Assembly: GCA_963765875.1 (NCBI GenBank)
Contig: CAVXYK010000015.1
Location: 62,001 to 126,000, forward strand
DNA from: JAWKOK01 sp963765875
GTDB lineage: Bacteria > Chloroflexota > Anaerolineae > Caldilineales > Caldilineaceae
Length of the DNA stretch: 64,000 bases
Direction of reading: 5' to 3'
The notes under the pieces are model-generated. The model did not search any database, was not told the DNA's origin, and worked only from the letters and a program-made list of their open reading frames with translations. A program made the translations under genes and the position numbers. Below, piece after piece: positions 1 through 8,903 of the stretch; the stretch's first letter is position 1; every line of letters begins with the position of its first letter.

Positions 1-728
1 TTGAAGGTCGGACGAAGACGAATGCCCGCTTCACGCCGACTCTGATCCATACGAGCGATCTTCTCTTGGGTTGCAGGATCGTTGATGCAGGCCAACAGGG
101 CGTCGGTATCCAGCCCCAGTTCACTGCCCAATTGGACCATGACGCTGCCATCCGCGCGCCAATGTTCGCTCTGGCGCTCGAAGAGTAGGTTGTGCATCTG
201 CCAGAAAGCCAGCGGATTTTGTGCGCCGGCGCACTCTGCGGTTCGGTGGGTCAAATTGGACGCCTCACCATGGTCGAGCATGGGGTGGAAGGCCAGGCTG
301 ACGGAGCCTGCGGCAACCTCATTGGCAATGATCTCTGGTTCGACTCGCAACACGTGCGAGCGGCAGGCGCCTCACATGAAATCCGAGAAATCGACAAGCC
401 GGATAGGAGCGGCAGGGTTGCCGAGAATGAAGTAGTCGCCGTCGATGCCGGCTGTTTGTGTCCAGTCGGCTTCTTCCCTTTCCGGTACCGGCGCTGGTTC
501 TTCCGTTGGCACCAAGATGGCTTCTTCAGAAACCGCTGCCTCTGTTGCAACTGCCTCCGGCATGGCTGTTGGATCGGTCTCACTGCTCACTTCTTGCTCG
601 ACGGGGGCCGTCGGCTCGACAGTGGCAGCTTGCTCGATGCTGCCTGGCTCCGAAACACCAGCACAGGCGGTCAGAAAGAGAATTGACAGAACGATGATCA
701 TGCCAGGAAGAGACTGTTTTTTGATCAT
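1..728 (-). CDS. DsbA-like thioredoxin-fold lipoprotein with in-frame UGA (possible selenoprotein), 3' end outside window
   Basis: The start at 728 has a clear ribosome site (AAAGGAG, about 7 nt upstream) and gives a lipoprotein signal with lipobox LTAC, a Ser/Thr/Glu/Pro-rich linker, then the DsbA-like core. Reading stops formally at a UGA at 374-372 inside DFSDFM-UGA-GACRSH, but the same frame stays open to the window edge and continues the fold: the ECAGAQ..FWQMHNLLF helix and an RPTF cis-proline loop. These match the paralogue at 860-2338, where the same position is DFSDFQCPYCRRH. UGA therefore sits at the first Cys of CxxC, giving UxxC if read as selenocysteine. A hairpin follows at SECIS-like distance. 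Alternatives are a C-to-A nonsense mutation or a base-call error. Likely an extracytoplasmic thiol oxidoreductase; confident of the fold, unsure of selenocysteine. Confidence 0.75.
344..374 (-). promoter_or_regulatory. Candidate bacterial SECIS hairpin just after the in-frame UGA
   Basis: On the minus strand the UGA (374-372) is followed after 11 nt by a perfect 6-bp stem CUCGCA/UGCGAG closing a 5-nt loop CGUGU at 354-350. The loop begins 18 nt after UGA, the same distance as in E. coli fdhF mRNA as I recall it, and has G as its second base, the feature SelB-type SECIS elements usually show. A 6-bp GC-rich hairpin can also arise by chance in coding DNA. No selA, selB, selC or selD is visible in this window, so function is inferred. 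Confidence 0.5.
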
Positions 729-747
729 TGATGCTACTCCTTTATAT

Positions 748-795
748 CAAGCATCGACCTGACGGGTTCTCGAGAACCCGTCAGGTCGATGCTTG
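748..795. repeat. Perfect 48-bp palindrome
   Basis: A gap-free perfect palindrome with half-site CATCGACCTGACGGGTTC centred at 771/772. It lies between the two DsbA-like genes, ending about 7 nt before the ribosome site of the downstream gene. It can form a very stable hairpin in the intercistronic mRNA and could separate the expression of the two genes. It looks like a dispersed REP-type palindrome, but no second copy occurs in this window. Confidence 0.8.
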
Positions 796-805
796 TAGAC
801 TGCTA

Positions 806-851
806 GAAACTGTTTGAGCTTGGTCGCAGCAATCATGCTGCGAGTCTCAAA
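806..851 (-). other. Intercistronic hairpin after the tandem DsbA gene
   Basis: TCGCAGCA (824-831) and TGCTGCGA (836-843) form a perfect 8-bp stem with a 4-nt loop; TTTGAG/CTCAAA outside it extends the structure. It lies just beyond the stop codon of the upstream minus-strand gene. It may be a weak terminator or processing hairpin, since no long U-tract follows. The flank contains GAAACTGTTTGA, also an arm of the palindromic element at 50392-50521. Confidence 0.4.
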
Positions 852-859
852 GAGCGCGA

Positions 860-2338
860 CTAGTTTGTTGTCTCCCCATCAAGCAACTGCTGTAGCGCTT
901 CAGAGAATGACTCCGCAGGCAGTGCACCTGGGATGATGCTGCCGGCGCCATCCTTGAGCACGATGAAGGTCGGGGTGCCGCGTACGAATGCAGCGCCTTC
1001 CGCCCTGTCGCTCTCGACCAATGCCAACGATGCTTCGTCAGCTAAGCAGGCCTCGAAGGCATCCATATCCAGATCAAGCTGGCCGGCAATTTCAGTCAAT
1101 GCCTCAGTAGGATCGCTGACCGACCAGGATTGGGTGTTGGCAAAGAGCAGTTCTTCCATTTCCCAGAAGAGTCCTTGAGCGCCTGCACATTCAGCTGCTG
1201 CGCCGGCCATGGGCGCCTGGGGATGAATGTCCAGCGGGAAATGCTTGAATACCCACATTACCTGATCGGTGTCGACAAACTGCTCGTCCAGAATGGGCTG
1301 AGTCTCTTCGGTATGCCGGCGGCAGTACGGGCACTGGAAGTCTGAGAACTCAACGACGACAACCTCGGCGTCCGTGTTGCCGCGATAGGCATCGCCGGCC
1401 ATGGTGTAGCCAGGGTTATCCGGATCCGGGGCAAGCCCTTCGGCAGTGGCCCAGAACGGGATTTCAGGATCACCGGCCTCGGCGGCTGCGGGCGCTGCAG
1501 GCGCTTCGCCCGCAGCAATGGCATCAATGTATGTAGCAAATTGCTCATAAGGCTGTGCACCGACTAGGCTGTAGGCGTCACCGCTTGCTTCCGAAACCAG
1601 TTGGAAACTGGGCGTACCGCTGAAGCCGGCCTCACGGGCGTCGGCCACACCGGCATCGATCAGAGGAACGGTTTCGTCAGAGTCCATGCAGGCATTGAAG
1701 GCATCTACATCAATGCCGATATCGGAGGCCAGCTCAGCGAAGAAGGCCACTGGCTCTGAAAGCTGTGACCAGGCCGACTGAGTCTTGAAGATCTCGGCGT
1801 GCATTTCCCAGTAGGCGGCTGCGCCTTGCTGGGCCACACATAGTGTCGCTTCATGTGCGCCATATGCATTGGGATGCAGCTGTTCCAGCGGGAAGTCCCG
1901 GAAGATGACACGCACAACACCGTCACGCACATACTGATCATTGATTGCAGGCTCAGTTTGGATGAAATAACGACTACAGAAGGGGCACTCGTAGTCACTG
2001 TATTCATAGATGGTCACTGGCGCATCAAGACTGCCGCGGTAGGGGTAGCCCTCCTCAGTGAAGCCGACGGGGATGCCGTTGTAGGATTCCTCATCCCCAG
2101 AGAGCACGAGGCTATCATTCGCACCGGCCTCTGTCGCTGTTTCGTCAGCAGCTGTTTCGTCGGCGGCGGTCTCGACGGTGCTTTCAACCTGATCTGAGCC
2201 CGCATCGGCAGCAGGGGCTGCGGGTGTCAGCATGCCGCTACAGGCCGCCAGGATGATAGCAAAGACGGCAATGACAGCGGTAATGCCAACAATGCGGCCC
2301 AGACGAATGGGTGCTTTCTTGTTCTGGTCTTGATTCAT
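860..2338 (-). CDS. Lipoprotein with two tandem DsbA-like thioredoxin domains
   Basis: 492 aa. A basic N-terminus and hydrophobic segment end in lipobox LAAC (about residue 33), so the protein is exported and lipid-anchored. Domain 1 (about residues 90-275) has YSDYECPFCSRYF with a CPFC active site and a GTPSF cis-proline loop. Domain 2 (about 305-485) has FSDFQCPYCRRH with CPYC and GTPTF. Such domains make or isomerise disulfides outside the membrane. Two complete catalytic domains in one chain are unusual; most DsbA-like lipoproteins have one. The start has a GGAG site 7-8 nt upstream. The single-domain paralogue with a UGA in its active site follows 131 bp downstream on the same strand, so the two probably act together. 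Confidence 0.9.
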   Translation of the reverse strand: MNQDQNKKAPIRLGRIVGITAVIAVFAIILAACSGMLTPAAPAADAGSDQVESTVETAADETAADETATEAGANDSLVLSGDEESYNGIPVGFTEEGYPYRGSLDAPVTIYEYSDYECPFCSRYFIQTEPAINDQYVRDGVVRVIFRDFPLEQLHPNAYGAHEATLCVAQQGAAAYWEMHAEIFKTQSAWSQLSEPVAFFAELASDIGIDVDAFNACMDSDETVPLIDAGVADAREAGFSGTPSFQLVSEASGDAYSLVGAQPYEQFATYIDAIAAGEAPAAPAAAEAGDPEIPFWATAEGLAPDPDNPGYTMAGDAYRGNTDAEVVVVEFSDFQCPYCRRHTEETQPILDEQFVDTDQVMWVFKHFPLDIHPQAPMAGAAAECAGAQGLFWEMEELLFANTQSWSVSDPTEALTEIAGQLDLDMDAFEACLADEASLALVESDRAEGAAFVRGTPTFIVLKDGAGSIIPGALPAESFSEALQQLLDGETTN

Positions 2339-2505
2339 TAGTTTCTCCAGCGTACGTAGGGTAGATAGATCTCATATTTTGACAGCATATCATCGATTGC
2401 TGCGGACCATTGTAATCAGGCGGACATTAGGCGCACGTGAACATTAACTGAGGGCGCCCTGAGCGGAGGTGCATTCGCATTTAGGGATGGCAGGGTGATG
2501 GCGAC

Positions 2506-2601
2506 TTAGGCCGCTGCAAGAAATTGAATCCCTGTTTGATGATGCTTGCGCAGCGGCTTGCATGCCGTCAAATAGGGATTTGATTTCTTGCAGCGGCCTT
2601 A
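2506..2601. repeat. 96-bp inverted-repeat element, copy 1 of 3
   Basis: The ends are inverted repeats of about 28 bp (TTAGGCCGCTGCAAGAAATT at the left, its near-complement at the right) around a short centre containing GCGCAGCGGCTTGC. Copies 2 and 3 are at 38252-38348 and 52738-52833. It has no coding capacity, so it is a MITE- or REP-like element mobilised in trans, if at all. It ends 5 bp from the stop codon of the gene at 2606. Confidence 0.85.
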
Positions 2602-2605
2602 TCGA

Positions 2606-2908
2606 CTACAACTGGAAATTTCGACCGTTGTCACGGACCACTTTCTGGCTGTAGTTCGTTACGTAGGTGAGTAGCTTCTGATGAAGACGATCCCAGCGTG
2701 AACTCTCAAGGATTGCAACCAATTTTTCGCGGCTCTCAACGGCCCCAATCGCCAGCATTTGCGGACCGTCACCGTACATGGTATACAGAACTTCGCTCGG
2801 CTCAACGCCCAGCTGCATCAATTTAGGGGCGAATTCTCGAACGACAAACTCGGAGAACTCCTGTTCACGGCCCATCTTGATGTCCCATTGCATGAGCAAC
2901 TTAACCAT
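2606..2908 (-). CDS. Small conserved-looking protein, possible alpha-beta barrel fold
   Basis: 100 aa from the ATG at 2908 (MVKLLMQWDIK); a longer frame to 2959 lacks a better start. The sequence alternates a strand (KLLMQWDI), an amphipathic helix (EQEFSEFVVREFAPKL), a strand around LYTMYGDGPQMLAIGAVE and a final helix (WDRLHQKLLTYVTNY). That pattern resembles dimeric alpha-beta barrel (NIPSNAP/ABM-like) proteins. No catalytic residue can be assigned. It stands alone on its strand, divergent from the secreted protein at 3068. Confidence 0.6.
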   Translation of the reverse strand: MVKLLMQWDIKMGREQEFSEFVVREFAPKLMQLGVEPSEVLYTMYGDGPQMLAIGAVESREKLVAILESSRWDRLHQKLLTYVTNYSQKVVRDNGRNFQL

Positions 2909-3067
2909 AAACGTTCGTCTCGCCCTTTCGTACCGCCCAGTGAAGGCTCGATGATGCACCTGACTGTACCTAGCATAGAATCCAAGTCACGATACCAAAA
3001 GCAGGGTAGAAATGCAACTTCCGAGGCATTTCTGCCTTACCGTTCTTGCCCTGATACTCTGGACGAA

Positions 3068-5224
3068 ATGGAAAGATCAAGTCATCATGAGATCTGGAAA
3101 TGCCGTCTTCGACCTCGAATGACATTGCTCATGGCGGGTCTTGTATTCTGCCTGGGCCTAATTGGGACACTTGCGCCTGCGAATGCGTTGGCTAGTTTGC
3201 GTGCGGCGCCAGAGCATGCGCGATTGGGGCAATCGGTCCAGGCAACCTTCCCGATCTACTATCTGACGCCGGACGCCACGACCGCCGCACAACTTCAGAC
3301 CCATACCGCTGAGTTTCAGATTTCTGAGACCGCCGGCGGTCCGTTATCGGTTACCTTCCAGGGACTCTACCGGTTCAAAAATGAGAGCAATGATCCGATC
3401 GCTCTACCGCTGACTTTTCGGTATGACGGTGTTGATGCAAATGCGCCGCCTATCACGCTATCCGCGAACGGGACCCCGATCATCCCCGCGTCAATCGAGG
3501 ACGGCTATCAGGCAGAGATCCGGATCGCGCCTGATTCGAGTCTCGATCTGCAGCTCACCTATTCGGCTCCGCTAGAAGCCGCGCCCCTGGCTATCCTTCG
3601 CTATGATATCCGCAACCTGGTCGGCTGGCCGGGCAGCAGCAGCCTGCGAACGACTATCGTGATGCCGGAGAGTATCGAGCCGGAAAGTTGGATCGATATT
3701 GCACCCGACGAATGGAACTACGTCACCACATCCGATGCAAATACGGTTGGCATTCACTGGCTATATGATGGCTCGTTTCCACTGGAGGCCTTTCTCTTTC
3801 AATTCGTTTCACCAGATACCTGGCGACAGATCAGCGCGCTTTCGGTCGCCGTCGTCACCGACCTTGGGGCCGCAACTGAACTTGCGAATCTCTATCAACA
3901 GCTCTATCGCACACTGCCCGCAGACCTCGCTCCCGAAACCCGTGATCGATTCTACGCACAGGCGCTGGCCGCCTATACGTCGGGTATCGAGAGGGCAACA
4001 AACAACGGCGATTCGGCTACCGTGGCAAGGTTGCATGCGGGGCTCGCCTCGCTCTATCGCGGGCGAGTTCTTGAGGCCGACGGCGCCCCCGACCCCGATT
4101 ATCTGGCGTTGATGGTCCAGGCGACCGGCGAAGCGCTGGCAGGATTACCGGGCGATGATATCCAACGGACTGAATTGGCTCAGTGGCAGGCTGACGGACT
4201 TCGGCAACTTCTGGTCGATGCTCAAAGACAAGGTGACTGGCTATCCGTATTGGCGCTGCTCGAACAGATTGAAACATTGGCTCAACCGCCGCTATCCAGC
4301 GATGCACTGGCCGAGGCGCGCCGTGCGGCCAATGTGCTCCAGGCCCTGGAGTTGTTAGAGTCGGGCCAGCGCGATGCTGCCATCGCATTGGCCGGCGCTC
4401 AGATTATCGATGAGACGTTGCGGCCAGGACCGGAACTGCAGGGGCTCTTCTCCGGCTGGCAAGTGACGATGACTGTCACAACCGCCGGAATCGATCTTCA
4501 ACTCCTTGCCGATCCTGCGCCGGGTCAACTTGAGCAGGCGCGCAGTGCGCTTAATGAGCAAGTGGACCGATGGAAGATGTTGCCCGTGCGCTCCAACGCT
4601 TCGGTGCAGATGACCGAGCGCTCATTGGGGCCGGACAACTCCGCATTCCGCCTTGACATATCGACGCCGGATCGTGAGGCAGCGTTGACATTGGCGCAAG
4701 CCACAACTGTATCACCGGATTCAGCACTACTGCGCACAGTGTTGGAGCAAGTTGCCCCACTGATCCAGACCAGGGATCAGTGGCTCCGTCGCCAACTAAC
4801 GATGGAGCAAACCCTTGATCTGCGTGGAGTGGGTGCTCAATGGACGGCCATGGCCGACAATCTGGACAATGAAGCGGTAGCAATCGAGTCTGGCGGTCGC
4901 GGCGTCAATCCCAACGATCCGGCTGCGGTCGAAGCGGCATTGCGTGCACGTATTCAGGCCAGCAACTACCGTATCGCTTCCCAGCAATGGCGGAACCTGG
5001 CAAGCAACAGTTGGGTTACAACAGAACTAAAGGCGTCCAGTGGGGATTCAGTCGGCAACACAGCCGGTGGAACAAGCAGGTCTTGGCTGGCTACTGTCGA
5101 CACGCCCATTCAGACCTACACGCTGCGTTCAGAGACATTAAACCCTGTGCGTGTATCGATTCTGGCGGCGGCATTGTTGGGATTGCTACTGTTATTCAGC
5201 GGTTTACTGTATAGGCTGCTTTGA
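3068..5224 (+). CDS. Secreted, C-terminally membrane-anchored protein of unknown function
   Basis: 718 aa from ATG 3068; ATG 3119 is an alternative that leaves only the hydrophobic signal (TLLMAGLVFCLGLIGTLAPA) at the N-terminus. After cleavage near ANALA the first about 250 residues look beta-rich and extracellular. The next about 250 are Ala/Leu/Gln/Arg-rich and helical, suggesting TPR-like or coiled packing. The C-terminus is one transmembrane helix (ILAAALLGLLLLFSGLL) with a short cytoplasmic tail. I do not recognise the family. The gene is followed after 108 bp by a membrane transglutaminase on the same strand, so the pair may work together at the cell surface. Confidence 0.75.
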   Translation: MERSSHHEIWKCRLRPRMTLLMAGLVFCLGLIGTLAPANALASLRAAPEHARLGQSVQATFPIYYLTPDATTAAQLQTHTAEFQISETAGGPLSVTFQGLYRFKNESNDPIALPLTFRYDGVDANAPPITLSANGTPIIPASIEDGYQAEIRIAPDSSLDLQLTYSAPLEAAPLAILRYDIRNLVGWPGSSSLRTTIVMPESIEPESWIDIAPDEWNYVTTSDANTVGIHWLYDGSFPLEAFLFQFVSPDTWRQISALSVAVVTDLGAATELANLYQQLYRTLPADLAPETRDRFYAQALAAYTSGIERATNNGDSATVARLHAGLASLYRGRVLEADGAPDPDYLALMVQATGEALAGLPGDDIQRTELAQWQADGLRQLLVDAQRQGDWLSVLALLEQIETLAQPPLSSDALAEARRAANVLQALELLESGQRDAAIALAGAQIIDETLRPGPELQGLFSGWQVTMTVTTAGIDLQLLADPAPGQLEQARSALNEQVDRWKMLPVRSNASVQMTERSLGPDNSAFRLDISTPDREAALTLAQATTVSPDSALLRTVLEQVAPLIQTRDQWLRRQLTMEQTLDLRGVGAQWTAMADNLDNEAVAIESGGRGVNPNDPAAVEAALRARIQASNYRIASQQWRNLASNSWVTTELKASSGDSVGNTAGGTSRSWLATVDTPIQTYTLRSETLNPVRVSILAAALLGLLLLFSGLLYRLL

Positions 5225-5332
5225 CAACCAATGGCTGTCCTGTCAGAAATTGATCTCTAGGCTAAACTGAGATGTCTATGCGATCAATTCTGTTGCGAAA
5301 AGGCTTTCTGCGGCAAACGCACAACTGAACCT

Positions 5333-7801
5333 ATGACCACAATCACTGAACCACTCTCAAATGCACCAGCAGGCTCTCAACCAGTTCGTTCTGCTCCGCG
5401 CCGTCGCCATCGCTATCGAGACAACGTCTATTTTCAAGATGGATATGTGATCACCGCTATCCTCTCTCTTCTACTGTTCATGACCGTTGCCATCTCTTTG
5501 GACGCGGCCAACTACGTGGACGACATGACGATTCTCGTTCCGGTGACGCTGGGCGCATTTGTGTTGGGCTTGTTGATGTCATTTAGTCGTTTCGACGGCT
5601 TCTTCGCATTCTCACATAGCCTGTTTGCCGGATTGGCCTGGATTCTCTATCTGATGACAGCGCTTGTCGGCCAGCGAAACATTGCGGCAATCACGCCAAA
5701 GGGAGTCTCGGAACTTCAGGCCAAATCCTACTTCGTCCTGCTCGAGTGGATGGAGTGGGTAGCGGCTGCGCTGAACGGTTCGGCCAGTGAGGACAACTTT
5801 GTCTACATCTTTGAGATGTCGTTCCTGATCTGGTGGCTGACGTTTCTGGGTGTTTGGTCGATCTTCCGCTATGGCTACACATGGAGGGCGGTCGTTCCGG
5901 CAGGGATTGTCCTGGTTCTCAACACCCAATTTGCTTCCGAGCCCGTTCTCGGCTTCATGGTGCTCTTCTCGCTCTTGGTGCTGGTGTTGTTGATCCGCAC
6001 AAATCTGTCTGAACAACAGCTGCGCTGGAGAGAGAGACAGACCTATTTCAGCCCCGACATCTCCTTTGATTTCATGCGCAATGCGCTGATCTACAGCGTG
6101 ATCGTCCTCGCCATTGCGTGGATCTTCCCTGGATTGGGTCAGGTGCCACAGGTGCAGAGAGTGCTGCAACCGCTGGATATGGTTTGGGATGATGTTGTCC
6201 AGGAGGTCTATGAGCTCTATCCGGGCTTGAATCCGAGCCAGCGAGGCGGCGTCGCAACGTTTGGTCAATCGCTGCAACTCGGCGGTGCGAGAAATCCAGG
6301 CGAGGGGCCGGTCTTCCAGGTGGATAGCCTCAACGGGCGCTATTGGCGCGCAGCAACATTTGATACGTATACCGGCCGCGGTTGGCTCAACACAAGCCAA
6401 GAAAGCGCCGCGTATGAGGTCGCCGAGACAATTCCGTCTGAGGCGTGGGTGATGCGGCAGCCGCTGACCTATACGATTACGCTGATGAGCGATTCGGGCG
6501 GCGTGATCGTGGGTCCGCCGGACATCAGACAGGCAAGCATTCCACTTCAGACGCTGATACAGCCCACGAGCGATGAAGGGACTGCCGGACCGATTGAACT
6601 GAGTCTGGCCAGCAGCCGCCGGGTGACCAATGTCGGCGATAGCTATACGATTGTCAGCAACTATACCGATGTCACGGTGCCGGCACTCGATAGCGCCGGG
6701 ACAGACTACCCGGCCGTGATCCAAGAGCGTTATCTACAGCTGCCGCCCGATTTCTCGACGAGGATCACTGAAGACGCCACCTGGCTGACCGCCGGCCATG
6801 ACACGGTCTATCAGAAGGCAAAAGCCATTGAGGCCTACCTGCGTACGATTCCATACAACGACAAGATCGAAGCGCCTGCTGCCGACGATGATCCGGTCGA
6901 ATACTTTCTGTACGACATCCAGGAAGGGTACTGTGACTACTATGCCACAGCCATGACAGTCATGTTGCGCAGTCAAGGCATACCGGCACGCACGGCCAGC
7001 GGCTACGCAGAGGGGTCGAAGGATCAGGAGTCGAACATTACGACGGTGACGGAACGGGATGCCCACACATGGGTCGAAGTTTTCTTCCCCGACTATGGCT
7101 GGATCGAGTTTGAACCGACCGCCCAAGAGAGCAATCTGGAACGACCAACCGGAGAAGAATTGGATGACAGCGGTATGGTTCCGGGGATGCCGGAAGACAG
7201 GCCTCTCGGCTCGCCGGGCAACTCCCCCTCCTACGAGGATGAATTTGGCGGCATGGGCGACAACATGCCCCAAGATGATCTGGCCTTTCCTGACGGCGAC
7301 CGCTCCTCCCCAATGGTGCCGCCCTGGGCATGGGCGCTGCTGACGCCGGTCGTGTTGTTGTTGGGCCTGCTGCTGATTCGGAACACAAGGATATTTGGCC
7401 CCACCGGCTTCACGCCGGATCTGTCGCCGATTCTATATGAGCGTATGCACGGCTGGGCAAACCGACTGGGGTTTAGCATGACGCAAGCCCACACGCCGTA
7501 TGAACAAGCAGGGCGTCTGGCTCAGGCACTGCCGGAAGGCAAACTCTATATCGATGAGATCACCGAAGCATATGTCCATTATAGCTTCGGCGAATCGGAC
7601 AACAAGAGTGGTGCGGATGACAGCCCTGGAGGAGAGACCGGGCATGACAGCACCCGAATGGATGTCCCTGGGATGGAAGATCCCGGCGTCACCGATGCGT
7701 GGCGAAATCTGCGACGCCTCTTCTGGAAAGAATGGATCCGCAAGCTGCTGCACTTGCCGTCAAGAGAGAAGCAGGATCCCTACGCGCTGAGTGAGCAATA
7801 G
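5333..7801 (+). CDS. Membrane transglutaminase-like protein (TgpA-type layout)
   Basis: 822 aa. The N-terminal about 270 residues contain five to six hydrophobic segments. An extracytoplasmic region follows, with a transglutaminase-like cysteine protease core: GYCDYYATAMTVMLR (catalytic Cys), DAHTWVEVFFP (catalytic His) and GWIEFEPT (catalytic acidic region). After a Pro/Gly/Asp-rich linker comes another TM helix (WAWALLTPVVLLLGLLLI) and a cytoplasmic helical tail resembling DUF4129. This order matches the TgpA/DUF3488-transglutaminase family, membrane proteins with an outward-facing catalytic domain; substrates are unknown. It ends at a strong terminator. Confidence 0.9.
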   Translation: MTTITEPLSNAPAGSQPVRSAPRRRHRYRDNVYFQDGYVITAILSLLLFMTVAISLDAANYVDDMTILVPVTLGAFVLGLLMSFSRFDGFFAFSHSLFAGLAWILYLMTALVGQRNIAAITPKGVSELQAKSYFVLLEWMEWVAAALNGSASEDNFVYIFEMSFLIWWLTFLGVWSIFRYGYTWRAVVPAGIVLVLNTQFASEPVLGFMVLFSLLVLVLLIRTNLSEQQLRWRERQTYFSPDISFDFMRNALIYSVIVLAIAWIFPGLGQVPQVQRVLQPLDMVWDDVVQEVYELYPGLNPSQRGGVATFGQSLQLGGARNPGEGPVFQVDSLNGRYWRAATFDTYTGRGWLNTSQESAAYEVAETIPSEAWVMRQPLTYTITLMSDSGGVIVGPPDIRQASIPLQTLIQPTSDEGTAGPIELSLASSRRVTNVGDSYTIVSNYTDVTVPALDSAGTDYPAVIQERYLQLPPDFSTRITEDATWLTAGHDTVYQKAKAIEAYLRTIPYNDKIEAPAADDDPVEYFLYDIQEGYCDYYATAMTVMLRSQGIPARTASGYAEGSKDQESNITTVTERDAHTWVEVFFPDYGWIEFEPTAQESNLERPTGEELDDSGMVPGMPEDRPLGSPGNSPSYEDEFGGMGDNMPQDDLAFPDGDRSSPMVPPWAWALLTPVVLLLGLLLIRNTRIFGPTGFTPDLSPILYERMHGWANRLGFSMTQAHTPYEQAGRLAQALPEGKLYIDEITEAYVHYSFGESDNKSGADDSPGGETGHDSTRMDVPGMEDPGVTDAWRNLRRLFWKEWIRKLLHLPSREKQDPYALSEQ

Positions 7802-7831
7802 CGGTGCCGTTCGATAGGAATCGCAAAGGAT

Positions 7832-7877
7832 AAAAAAAATGGCGGGGAGCTGTGAACAGCTCCCCGCCATTTTTTTA
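7832..7877. terminator. Bidirectional intrinsic terminator
   Basis: A nearly perfect 20-bp stem (AAAATGGCGGGGAGCTG arm, 4-nt TGAA loop) flanked by A8 on the left and T7 on the right. It works for the transglutaminase gene from the left and for the converging MBL-fold gene from the right. Confidence 0.92.
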
Positions 7878-7939
7878 TTCCTCAAACCATGGGCCCGTCA
7901 GACTCGTTGAACCTTCCGGCCCGTGTGACTCGGAAACCG

Positions 7940-8596
7940 CTACTGTACGGGATTGAGCAGCACAACCTCGGTCTCTTCGGGAAGCGAACTCTTGCTGACT
8001 TTGAGCATATCGACCGGTTCGGGCGTCGTAACACCAAATTCCTTGAGAAACTTGTCGAGTGGTTCAAGTTCTGCATTGAGCTTTTTGTTCAACCCGTCCT
8101 GCTGATAGTGCATGGGGATGATGAGGCGTGGCTCCAACATGCCGATGACCTCGACTGCCCGTGTCGCATCCAGCGTATTGATGCCGCCGACCGGCACCAT
8201 CAATATCTCTACCTCACTCAGGTTGAGATCATCGATGTCGCGTTGTTTGGGCACCTCACCTAGGTCACCCAAGTGCCCAATGGTGAACCCGTTCAACTCA
8301 ATGAAGAAGACTACGTTTCGCTCTCTTGGCTGATCCGCGTCGACGCGGTGATAGGTCGTCGCTCCCGTAACAAAGACATTGCTGACCTCGTATTCACCCG
8401 GGCTACGGATGATCTTGGGATCGCCGCTAATGCGCGAAACATTGTTGTGACCGGCTTGATCGTGGCTGGATGTGACGATATCGGCCTTGATCTTGGGGAG
8501 CGTCAGGCCAATGGATTTCTGATAGGGATCGCAGACAATGGTCACGCCGCGCTCTCGAATGCGGAAACATGATAGTCCGTACCAAGTGATGTCCAT
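7940..8596 (-). CDS. MBL-fold metal-dependent hydrolase (UlaG-like)
   Basis: 218 aa. The start MDITWYGLSCFRIR is the usual N-terminal strand of UlaG-like metallo-beta-lactamase-fold proteins. The metal site reads SSHDQAGHNN rather than the canonical HxHxDH: one His and the second His remain, but the first is replaced by Ser. Other ligand regions are present: PGEYE, a GHLGDLGE loop and PMHYQQD near the C-terminus. The altered motif is typical of the short bacterial and archaeal subgroup annotated as Zn-dependent hydrolases of unknown substrate. It is a single gene converging on the transglutaminase operon. Confidence 0.85.
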   Translation of the reverse strand: MDITWYGLSCFRIRERGVTIVCDPYQKSIGLTLPKIKADIVTSSHDQAGHNNVSRISGDPKIIRSPGEYEVSNVFVTGATTYHRVDADQPRERNVVFFIELNGFTIGHLGDLGEVPKQRDIDDLNLSEVEILMVPVGGINTLDATRAVEVIGMLEPRLIIPMHYQQDGLNKKLNAELEPLDKFLKEFGVTTPEPVDMLKVSKSSLPEETEVVLLNPVQ

Positions 8597-8903
8597 CTAG
8601 ATCTCTCTTCTTCCTATTCCTATGATCAGCTTGCGCCATTAAGTCTAGTTCGCGTCAGGAGTGCCACCGATATGAGCCAAGCAAGATGGAAAATTCATGC
8701 AGCCCCGATCGGAACATTTGTTTTGCGCTACTATACCCCACCTGACTGAAGAGACCCAAATTGCACGCGATGTCTCTCTTTGGGCTTCGCCTGTTTTCAG
8801 AGTGCTATCAGCGAGCACTATGTGCGCGGTGACGGCAATGATATCATGTAGTGGCGGTGAGCAAAATACAACCTTTCAAATCATACTCAGTGAGGAAAAC
8901 CTG

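Noticed and set aside
5612..6724. 370-codon open frame on the minus strand inside the transglutaminase gene
   Set aside because: It is antisense to a gene with clear catalytic motifs and has no ribosome site or recognisable product; it follows from the codon bias of the true strand.
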